Assembly: GCF_900104725.1 (NCBI RefSeq) | Contig: NZ_LT629758.1 | Coordinates: 9,634,001 to 9,698,000 of the forward strand | Length of the DNA stretch: 64,000 bases | Reading direction: 5' to 3' | From: Actinoplanes derwentensis | Lineage (GTDB): Bacteria > Actinomycetota > Actinomycetes > Mycobacteriales > Micromonosporaceae | Notes under the pieces: model-generated | Databases searched by the model: none | What the model was told of the DNA's origin: nothing | Seen by the model: only the letters and a program-made list of their open reading frames with translations | Part shown: positions 35,589 through 42,651 of the stretch, one piece after another | Numbering within the stretch: position 1 is the first letter of the stretch | How the letters are laid out: the number at the start of each line of letters is the position of its first letter | Translations under genes and position numbers: made by a program

Positions 35589-36329
35589 ATGTCGATCTTC
35601 GTCAAGCTGACCCTGACCGAGTTCCGGCTCACCCTGCGCGACCCGCTCTACGCCTTCTTCACCCTGCTCTTCCCGGTGCTGCTGGTGGTGATCCTCGGCA
35701 ACGTGCCGAGCATGGCGGAGGCCCCGCCGGAACTCGGTGGCCTCCGGGTGATCGACCTCTACGCCGGACTCGCTCTCGGCCTGGCGACCGGCATCATCGG
35801 GCTGCAGGGCCTGCCGTCGGTGTTGGCCACCTACCGCGAGCGGGGGATCCTGCGGCGCCTCGCCACCACCCCGGCGTCGCCGGCCGCCCTGCTCTCCGCG
35901 CAGTTGGTGATGAACCTGGTCACCGTGCTCCTCTCGATGGTGCTGGTCTACACGGTGGCGATCCTCGCGTTCGACGTGCCGTTCCCCCGGAACCCGGCCC
36001 TGTTCCTGCTCGCGGTCGTACTGAACTGCGCTGGAGCGTTCGCCGTCGGCCTGCTGCTGTCCGCGCTGGCCCCGTCCGGCAAGACCGCCAACACGATCGG
36101 TACGTTCCTGTTCTTCCCGCTGATGTTCTTCGCCGGCCTGTGGGTGCCCCGCGATCTGATGCCGGAGATCCTGCACCGGATCGGTGACTTCACCCCGTTC
36201 GCGGCCGGTCAGGATCTGATGACCGACGCCCTCATGGGACAGTCGCCCGAGCTGCTCTCGATTACCGTGCTGGTGGGCTATCTGGTCATCTGCGGGGCCG
36301 CCGCGGTGAAGCTCTTCCGCTGGGAGTGA
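35589..36329 (+). CDS. ABC-2 type transporter permease
   Basis: 246 residues, six membrane helices; ABC-2 family features RDPLYAFFTLLFPVLLVVILG, YRERGILRRLATTPASPAALLSAQLV and a C-terminal FFPLMFFAGLWVPRDLMPEILHRIGDFTPFAAGQDLM. Exports an unknown substrate with the preceding ATPase. ATG 35589 has GGAG 8 nt upstream; a GTG at 35580 overlapping the ATPase stop is the alternative. Confidence 0.92.
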   Translation: MSIFVKLTLTEFRLTLRDPLYAFFTLLFPVLLVVILGNVPSMAEAPPELGGLRVIDLYAGLALGLATGIIGLQGLPSVLATYRERGILRRLATTPASPAALLSAQLVMNLVTVLLSMVLVYTVAILAFDVPFPRNPALFLLAVVLNCAGAFAVGLLLSALAPSGKTANTIGTFLFFPLMFFAGLWVPRDLMPEILHRIGDFTPFAAGQDLMTDALMGQSPELLSITVLVGYLVICGAAAVKLFRWE

Positions 36330-36331
36330 CG

Positions 36332-37582
36332 ATGCCGATCGACGTCGACGATCGGGAGATCTGGCGCGCCTGGCTCTCCTACGGGACCCTGGCGAGCGCG
36401 CTGCTGGCGGTCCTGGTGGCGTGGCAGGTCGACGACCTGTACCACGCCGGCCTCCCGGTCGTCCTGGGCCTGGTGACGCTGGCGGCGGCCTGGATGTGGT
36501 TCTGGATCGACATGCACCCGGCCTGGCAGCATCGCCGGTGGCTGATGGTGGTGTTCCTGCTCGGCCTGCTCGTCATCAACCTGCTGCTGGTGCTGGCCAG
36601 TCCGTTGTTCGGCATCTTCACCTGGACCGGTTACATCTTCGTCGGTTACGCGATGCCCGGGACGTGGCAGCTGGCCGGGGTGGTGCCGGTCGCCGCGGTC
36701 AACGCCCTCTCACAGGTCGGCGGCTGGCGAACGTTGGCCCAGGACGACGACGGGCCGGTCATCTACTCGGCCGTCCTGCTCTGCAACCTGCTGATCGCCG
36801 GGATCATGACGTTCGTGGCGATCCGCACCGACCAGGAGTCCGACACCCGCATCCGCCGCATCGACCAGCTCGGCGAGGCCAACGCGAGACTCGCCACCGC
36901 CCTGCGGGAGAACGCCGGACTGCACGCCCAGCTCCTGGTCCAGGCACACGAAGCGGGTGTCCTCAACGAACGGCAGCGGATGGCCGGCGAGATCCACGAC
37001 GTCCTGGCCCAGGGCCTGACCGGCATCGTCACCCAACTGGAGGCGGCCGAGTCGGTCCCGGCCGACCGGGACCGGCACCTGGCCACCGCGAAACGACTCG
37101 CCCGGGAGAGCCTCACCGAGGCCCGCCGGTCGGTGCAGGCACTGCGCCCGGAGGCGCTCGACGCGGCCCGGCTGCCCGACGTGCTGGACGAGGTGATCCG
37201 TTCCTGGGCCGGCATGCACGAGATCCGGGCCGACCTGACCGTCACCGGCGTGGCCCGGCCGATGCTCCCGGAGATCGAGACGACCCTGCTGCGCACCGCC
37301 CAGGAGGCCCTGGCCAACGTGGCGAAACACGCGGCGGCGGCCCGGGTCGGACTGACCCTGTCGTACATGGAGGATGTGGTGACGCTCGACGTCCGCGACG
37401 ACGGTGCCGGGTTCGATCCGGCCGCGCCCCGGGAGGTCACCGACGAGGGCGGCTTCGGCCTGCGGGCGATGCGCGAACGCCTCACCCGCATCGCCGGAAC
37501 CCTGGAGGTGGAGTCGGAACCGGGCACCGGCACCGCGCTGTCCGCGTGCGTACCGGCCATCGTGATCGGGGGAGCAGCATGA
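36332..37582 (+). CDS. Sensor histidine kinase (HisKA_3)
   Basis: 416 residues: about six hydrophobic helices (14-165), a coiled linker, then ERQRMAGEIHDVLAQGLTGIVTQLEAAE with phospho-acceptor His222, and HATPase boxes AQEALANVAKHAAAARVG and DDGAGFDPAAPREVTDEGGFGLRAMRERLTRIAG. The first ATG two codons into the frame is used. Coupled to permease and regulator (ATGA overlap), so it probably senses the transported compound or membrane state. Confidence 0.92.
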   Translation: MPIDVDDREIWRAWLSYGTLASALLAVLVAWQVDDLYHAGLPVVLGLVTLAAAWMWFWIDMHPAWQHRRWLMVVFLLGLLVINLLLVLASPLFGIFTWTGYIFVGYAMPGTWQLAGVVPVAAVNALSQVGGWRTLAQDDDGPVIYSAVLLCNLLIAGIMTFVAIRTDQESDTRIRRIDQLGEANARLATALRENAGLHAQLLVQAHEAGVLNERQRMAGEIHDVLAQGLTGIVTQLEAAESVPADRDRHLATAKRLARESLTEARRSVQALRPEALDAARLPDVLDEVIRSWAGMHEIRADLTVTGVARPMLPEIETTLLRTAQEALANVAKHAAAARVGLTLSYMEDVVTLDVRDDGAGFDPAAPREVTDEGGFGLRAMRERLTRIAGTLEVESEPGTGTALSACVPAIVIGGAA

Positions 37583-38205
37583 TCAGAATCGTCATCGTGG
37601 ACGATCATCCGGTGGTCCGGGACGGGTTGCGTGGCATGTTCACCGGCGACGACCGGTTCACCGTGCTCGGCGAGGCCGCCGACGGGCGGGAGGCCCTGGC
37701 CGTCACCGAGGCGGTCGGCCCCGACGTGGTCCTGATGGACCTGCGGATGCCGGTGATGGACGGCGTGACGACCATCCGCGAACTCAAGGCCCGCGGCTCC
37801 ACCGCCCGCGTCCTGGTCCTCACCACCTACGACACCGACAGCGACGTCCTGCCCGCGATCAAGGCCGGCGCCACCGGTTACCTGCTCAAGGACACCCCTC
37901 GCGAAGACCTCTTCCGGGCCGTCGTCGCCGCACACCGCGGCGAGTCGGTGCTCTCCCCGGCTGTCGCCGGCCGTCTGATGGGCCAGTTGCGCTCACCCGC
38001 CAAGGAACCCCTCAGCCAGCGCGAGATCGAAGTGCTGACCCTGATCGCCCGCGGCGGCACCAACCGCGAGGCCGCCACCCGGCTCTTCATCAGCGAGGCC
38101 ACCGTCAAGACGCACCTGCTGCACGCCTACGCCAAACTCGGCGTCCGGGACCGCGCCGCGGCCGTCGCCACCGCCATCGAGCAGGGCCTGATCCGCCGGG
38201 ATTGA
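37579..38205 (+). CDS. NarL/LuxR-family response regulator
   Basis: 208 residues: VDDHPVVRDGLRGMF, Asp54 in VVLMDLRMPVMDGVTTI, VLTTYDTDSDVLPAIKAGATGYLLKDTPREDL and LuxR HTH LSQREIEVLTLIARGGTNREAATRLFISEATVKTHLLHAYAKLGV. Start overlaps the kinase stop codon. Likely activates its own operon. The dispersed intergenic repeat copy B begins at its stop codon. Confidence 0.93.
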   Translation: MIRIVIVDDHPVVRDGLRGMFTGDDRFTVLGEAADGREALAVTEAVGPDVVLMDLRMPVMDGVTTIRELKARGSTARVLVLTTYDTDSDVLPAIKAGATGYLLKDTPREDLFRAVVAAHRGESVLSPAVAGRLMGQLRSPAKEPLSQREIEVLTLIARGGTNREAATRLFISEATVKTHLLHAYAKLGVRDRAAAVATAIEQGLIRRD

Positions 38206-38303
38206 AAACCCAGGTCAAGATCGCTTTCCGGTACGTTCCACGACAGTCCCGCCCGGTCCCCGCGAGACGTGCGCCGGGTCACCGCCGACACGCGACCGCC
38301 GGG
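38206..38303 (+). repeat. Dispersed intergenic repeat, copy B
   Basis: Partner of the element at 21001-21085; core 38261-38303. Copy B has about 14 extra nt after the aaaaccc start. Together with a short remainder it fills the gap before the AraC gene. Confidence 0.65.
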
Positions 38304-38359
38304 TGATGAGCGGTGGTGCGGGCCCGCGGTCCGGCCCGCCGAGGTGCAGACTCGACACC

Positions 38360-39181
38360 ATGGACGAGTACGCGCAGGCCCGCCCCGGTCCCGCACTGCG
38401 CCCGTACGTCGCCTTCTACTCCGGCTACCGCCAGCGTGACCTCGCCCCGGCCGTACACCGCGGTCTGCCGTCGCCCTTTCTGACGTTGATCTTCACCCTG
38501 GACGAACCACTGGTGATCACCGCCCACCCCGACCCGCGGCAGGCGCCGGGCCGGTTCACCGCGCTGGCCGGTGGGCTGCATCTGACACCCGCACTGATCG
38601 CCCACGACGGCAGCCAGTCCGGGGTGCAACTCGCGGTCCGCCCGCTCGGCTGCCGGGCCCTGTTCGGGCTGCCCGCCGCCGCACTCGCCCACCTGGACGT
38701 GGACGCGGCCGACGTCCTCGGCGAACGGTTCGTCGCCCGGATCCGGGAGCAGTTGGCGGCGGCACCGGACTGGCCGGCCCGGTTCGCGGTACTGGACCGG
38801 GAGTTCGGCCACCGGCTGAAGTCCGGCGCCCGGCCGGGTCCGGATGCTCCGCCGGAGCGGGTGGCCCACGCGTTCCGGCTGCTCGCTCAGGGCCGACCGG
38901 TCGGTGAGGTGGCCCACGAGGTGGGGTGGAGCGGCCGGCGGCTCACCGACCGGTTCCGGGCCGAGGTGGGCCTGCGCCCGAAACAGGCGGCCCTGGTGGC
39001 CCGCTTCGACCGGGCGCGGCGGGCGATCCGGCCCGGAGTGCCGCTCGCCGACGTGGCCGCCGTCCACGGTTACGCCGACCAGTCCCATCTGGTCCGGGAC
39101 TTCCAGTCGTTCGCGGGCTGCGCGCCGTCCCGGTGGCTGGCCGACGAATTCGGGCTGATCAGTGCTCTTCCGGTGGATTGA
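38360..39181 (+). CDS. AraC-family transcriptional regulator
   Basis: 273 residues. N-terminal effector-like domain (ALRPYVAFYSGYRQRDLAPAVHRGLPSPFLTLIFTL, of the DUF6597 type) and C-terminal AraC double HTH: PVGEVAHEVGWSGRRLTDRFRAEVGLRPKQAALVARFDRARRAI and LADVAAVHGYADQSHLVRDFQSFAGCAPSRW. Such regulators often sit beside VOC proteins, and one lies about 1.2 kb downstream. ATG 38360. Confidence 0.9.
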   Translation: MDEYAQARPGPALRPYVAFYSGYRQRDLAPAVHRGLPSPFLTLIFTLDEPLVITAHPDPRQAPGRFTALAGGLHLTPALIAHDGSQSGVQLAVRPLGCRALFGLPAAALAHLDVDAADVLGERFVARIREQLAAAPDWPARFAVLDREFGHRLKSGARPGPDAPPERVAHAFRLLAQGRPVGEVAHEVGWSGRRLTDRFRAEVGLRPKQAALVARFDRARRAIRPGVPLADVAAVHGYADQSHLVRDFQSFAGCAPSRWLADEFGLISALPVD

Positions 39182-39250
39182 CCGGCCGATGGCCGCGGTT
39201 ATCCGACATCGATATGGTGCCGGGCGCGTTCGCGGTGGCACCCTGCTGCC

Positions 39251-40303
39251 ATGGACAACGGTGGATTCGAAACGCCCCGGGACCGTGATCGCCCCGATGC
39301 CTCCGTGCGCGGCCCCTGGCATTCGGTCGACTTCGACACCCTGCCGCCGGCCGACATCATCATCGAGGTCGACCGGGTCGTGCCGACGTTGCGGGAACTC
39401 CGCCCGCCGGTGGCGGACCCCGATTTCGCCGCCGGCGTCGTCGAGAACCTCGACTGGGCCGCCCTGACCCATCCGGACATGTCGCCGTGGGAGTACCAGC
39501 CGGACCTGGAACGGATCGGCCGGCAGTTGTCCCGGATCGACACCCTGCTGGCCCGGGTGACCCGGCTGCCGGTGCCCGCGGACCGTCTCGCCACCAACCT
39601 CGCCGACGTCGGCGCCTGCCTGACCGAACTCACCCGAACCTGCCGCGACCTGGGAGCCACCGACTTGCGCCCGCAGCCGGCAGACGACGAGGTGCGCGGG
39701 CAAGAGGCAGACGACGAGTCACGCCGGCCACCGGACGCCGACGAGTGGATCGCGGAACTGGACCGGGCGATCACCGGCCTGGAACGCGGCGACGGCCCAC
39801 GCCGCCCGGCCGCGAACCTGACCGTGCGCGACGGCCACGCGGTGATGTACGTCCTCGGCGACACCGTGCACGTCGTCCACCACTGTGCCGTCGACCGGCC
39901 GGTGATCGAGGTCGCCACCCTGGTCGACTACGACGAGGCCGGTGACACCGAGGTCTGGTTCCACGGCATCGAACCGCCCCGGCGCCCCGGCGGGCGGATC
40001 CTGCGTTCGCACGGCGTCTCGATCAGCACCGGCAACCAGCGGCGGGACGTCTTCGAACACCGGATCGGCCCCTGCCCGCTGGCCCTCGGCGCCCTGGTCG
40101 CCCTACCCGGCGTGCGCCCGGCGATCCACGCCTGCCGGACCGGGGCCGACGGCACCCGCCCCGCCCTGCACGCCGCGGTCCGCCAGGCGGTCGCCGCCGT
40201 CGACATCAGCGCGCTGATCACTAACACCGCCCGGCCACCCGGCACCGGCGTACGCCTGACCGTCCGCCACGGCGCCGGGTCGAGATCCGACCGCACCGGG
40301 TGA
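39251..40303 (+). CDS. Hypothetical protein (350 aa)
   Basis: Not recognised. The N-terminal 130 residues are helical with regular leucine spacing (RLATNLADVGACLTELTRTCRDLG), then an acidic linker (PADDEVRGQEADDESRRPPDADEW), then a beta-rich part HAVMYVLGDTVHVVHHCAVDRPVIEVATLVDYDEAGDTEVWFHGIEPPR. No signal peptide or membrane helix. Codon bias is that of a real gene. ATG 39251. Confidence 0.6.
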   Translation: MDNGGFETPRDRDRPDASVRGPWHSVDFDTLPPADIIIEVDRVVPTLRELRPPVADPDFAAGVVENLDWAALTHPDMSPWEYQPDLERIGRQLSRIDTLLARVTRLPVPADRLATNLADVGACLTELTRTCRDLGATDLRPQPADDEVRGQEADDESRRPPDADEWIAELDRAITGLERGDGPRRPAANLTVRDGHAVMYVLGDTVHVVHHCAVDRPVIEVATLVDYDEAGDTEVWFHGIEPPRRPGGRILRSHGVSISTGNQRRDVFEHRIGPCPLALGALVALPGVRPAIHACRTGADGTRPALHAAVRQAVAAVDISALITNTARPPGTGVRLTVRHGAGSRSDRTG

Positions 40304-40358
40304 CGGAAAGTTCGCTTTCGTCCAAGCCGAGCCGCCCGCCGGTCGCCAGGATGAGGGC

Positions 40359-40775
40359 ATGACCGACATTCAGGCACCAGCGCCGCAGGTGTGGCCGTCG
40401 CTGTGGGCGAACGACGCCCGCGCGCTCATCCGGTTCCTCGTCGAGGCCTTCGGTTTCGAGGAGACCGTGGTCTACTCCGACGGCGACGTGATCCAGCACT
40501 GCCAGCTCGACTGGCCGCCGGGCGGTGGCGTGATGCTCGGCTCGGCCCGCGACGATCCCGGCAGCCCGTGGCAGTTGACCCCCGGCACGTTCGGCGCCTA
40601 CGTGGTCACCGACGACGTGGACGCGCTGCACACCCGCGCGGTCGCGGCCGGTGCTGAGATCCTCCGGCCGCCGTTCGACACCGACTACGGTTCCCGCGAT
40701 TTCATGGCCCGCGACCCGGAGGGGAACCTGTGGTCGTTCGGCACCTACCGCGGTGAGCCCCGCAAGAGGAACTGA
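40359..40775 (+). CDS. VOC-family (glyoxalase-like) protein
   Basis: 138 residues, single-chain VOC pair: VWPSLWANDARALIRFLVEAFGFEETVVYSDGDVIQHCQLDWPPGGGVMLGS and AYVVTDDVDALHTRAVAAGAEILRPPFDTDYGSRDFMARDPEGNLWSFGTY. PhnB/bleomycin-resistance-like. The ending YGSR.F.arDPeGN.WsFGTY is typical of this subgroup. Substrate unknown; probably linked to the AraC regulator upstream. Confidence 0.88.
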   Translation: MTDIQAPAPQVWPSLWANDARALIRFLVEAFGFEETVVYSDGDVIQHCQLDWPPGGGVMLGSARDDPGSPWQLTPGTFGAYVVTDDVDALHTRAVAAGAEILRPPFDTDYGSRDFMARDPEGNLWSFGTYRGEPRKRN

Positions 40776-40824
40776 ACCGGCCCGGCCGTATCCCGTGGGC
40801 GACACGGGATACGGCCGGGCCGGT
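40776..40824. terminator. Bidirectional terminator with 22-bp perfect stem
   Basis: Arms 40776-40797 and 40803-40824 are perfectly complementary over 22 bp with a 5-nt loop, placed one base after the VOC stop and 11 bases before the stop of the converging gene. Confidence 0.85.
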
Positions 40825-40835
40825 GGCTCAGTGCT

Positions 40836-41339
40836 TCAGTGACCCAGCGCCTTCGCCAGGTCGTCACGGAAGGCCCGCTCGGCGTCGGTGACGGTCTCGC
40901 CGCCGATGCCGAGAAGACCACCGGTGGAGGCCGCGCCCACCACCTCGTCGGCGATCTCCACGAGCCAGTGCTTGTAGGTCTCCGCGTCGGACGGGCTGGC
41001 CTTGGCGGCGAGTAGCGCGGAGACTTCAGCGGCCCGGCCCACGACGTCAGCCGCGTACCCTACCGGGTCACCCGGCTGGATCACCGGCGGCTCCTCACCG
41101 ATCTCCGGGTCCCCGGCCTCGGCGACCGCGGCTTTGGCGACCGCGGCGACCAGGACACTGGCCGACGCGCGCGCGTCGGAGATCCGGTCCAGCCCGGCGG
41201 CGCTCTCGGCCCGGGTCTTGCGGCTACTGTCCGGGCTGGCAGCACTGGCCGCGGTGAGCACCGACTGGGGCAGGCCGGTCAGCAGCCCCCACTCGGCGTC
41301 GGTGTACCCGAGTTCAGCGTAGAGCGGTTGATCCGTCAC
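40836..41339 (-). CDS. Hypothetical protein (167 aa)
   Basis: Not recognised. GTG 41339 with ggaaggga upstream. Starts VTDQPLYAELGYTDAEWGLLTGLPQSVLTAASAASPDSSRKTRAESAAGLDRISDA; alanine-rich and helical, and the tail SAETYKHWLVEIADEVVGAASTGGLLGIGGETVTDAERAFRDDL-like segment (about 125-165) recalls TerB-type or stress-response helical bundles. Soluble, no signal. Confidence 0.65.
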   Translation of the reverse strand: MTDQPLYAELGYTDAEWGLLTGLPQSVLTAASAASPDSSRKTRAESAAGLDRISDARASASVLVAAVAKAAVAEAGDPEIGEEPPVIQPGDPVGYAADVVGRAAEVSALLAAKASPSDAETYKHWLVEIADEVVGAASTGGLLGIGGETVTDAERAFRDDLAKALGH

Positions 41340-41498
41340 AGGGTCGTCCCTTCCCTTTCGGCGGCCGGTTCGATGGCCGACAGCATTGTTGCTTACCCTT
41401 TCCGGTCGCTGTCGCACCCTGTGATGATCGAGTTCCCGTTTCACCGGCTGATCCTTACCGGACTCCCCGGTCGAAAATCACCACACGAACCGGCCAGA

Positions 41499-42554
41499 TC
41501 AGGGTTTGGCCTGGTAGACGATGTTGAACGGGGTTTCGGCGACGCGGCGGAAGCTGGTGAAACCGGCGTCGTGGACGAGGCGGCTGATCGGTTCCTCGCC
41601 GGCCTGGGCGCCCAGCGAGTAACCGCCGTCCTGGGACAGCGCGCTCGGCACGCACAGGAACGCGGAGAACGAGTAGTAGACGCGGCCGACCGGGTTCAGG
41701 TTGTCGGTGACCGACGCGCCGGCCGCCGGTTCCACGATCATCCAGGTGCCGTCCGGGGTGAGCTGGGACAGCACGTGCCGGGCGGCACCCAGCGGATCGC
41801 CCATGTCGTGCAAGGCGTCGAACGTGGTGACCAGGTCGTAGGGGCCGCCGCCGAACGACTGGGCACCGGCCGCCTCGAAACCGACCCGGCCGTCGAGCCC
41901 GGCGTCGGCGGCCCGTTCGCGAGCCTGGTCGACAGACCCGTGGTGGTGGTCGGATCCGGTGAACACCGACTTCGGGTAGGCCTGCGCCATCAGCACCGTC
42001 GACGCCCCGTGTCCACAGCCGACGTCCGCCACCCGTACCCCGCTGCGCAGTCGCTCCTCAGCCCCGTCGAGAGCCGGAAGCCATTCGCTGACCAGATGGG
42101 CGCTGTATCCGGGCCGGAAGAACCGCTCGCATCCGGCGAACACGTCCTCGTCGTGCCGGCCCCAGCCCAGCCCGCCGCCGGTCCGGAACGCCTCGGTGAT
42201 CCGCGGTTCCGCCTTGAGCGCGCCGAGCGCCAGCTGGAACGCGCCGGGCGCGAAGATCGGCCCGTCCGGGTCGGTGAGCGCGAACGCCTGCTCGGGGGTG
42301 AGCGAGTACCGCCCGTCCGCCGGGTCGTACTCGACGTAGCCGCCGGCGGCCTGACCCCGTAGCCACTCCTCGACGTACCGGGCCGATGTCCGGGTCCGGG
42401 TGGCCAGCTCCGACGGCAGGGCTGGTGCTTCGGCGAGCGCCTTGTACAGGCCGAGCCGGTCACCGATCACGATCCCGCCGGCGGCCATGGTGGCGCCCAG
42501 GTCGCCGACGAACCGGTGCACGAATTCCATCAGTTTCGCTTCGTTGACTGTCAT
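41499..42554 (-). CDS. SAM-dependent methyltransferase with N-terminal winged helix
   Basis: 351 residues. An N-terminal helical/winged domain (GLYKALAEAPALPSELATRTRTSARYVEEWLRGQAAGGYVEYDPADGRYSLTPEQAFAL) precedes a class I fold: motif I VRVADVGCGHGASTVLMAQAYP, YDLVTTFDALHDMGDPLGAARHVLSQLTPDGTWMIVEP. Resembles mycobacterial Rv2258c-like enzymes. Substrate unknown. Divergent from the large LuxR ATPase. Confidence 0.88.
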   Translation of the reverse strand: MTVNEAKLMEFVHRFVGDLGATMAAGGIVIGDRLGLYKALAEAPALPSELATRTRTSARYVEEWLRGQAAGGYVEYDPADGRYSLTPEQAFALTDPDGPIFAPGAFQLALGALKAEPRITEAFRTGGGLGWGRHDEDVFAGCERFFRPGYSAHLVSEWLPALDGAEERLRSGVRVADVGCGHGASTVLMAQAYPKSVFTGSDHHHGSVDQARERAADAGLDGRVGFEAAGAQSFGGGPYDLVTTFDALHDMGDPLGAARHVLSQLTPDGTWMIVEPAAGASVTDNLNPVGRVYYSFSAFLCVPSALSQDGGYSLGAQAGEEPISRLVHDAGFTSFRRVAETPFNIVYQAKP

Positions 42555-42638
42555 GCCGTCAGTTCTATGCGTGACCCGGGGGAGGGTAATCGGTGTCGGC
42601 TACCTACCTCGGCGAGCCGGAACACCTAGACCGGTACC

Positions 42639-42644
42639 TAAAAT
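42639..42644 (+). promoter_or_regulatory. Leaderless -10 element of the LuxR ATPase gene
   Basis: TAAAAT ends 7 nt before the ATG at 42652; no ribosome-binding site. Confidence 0.5.
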
Positions 42645-42651
42645 CCGCAGC

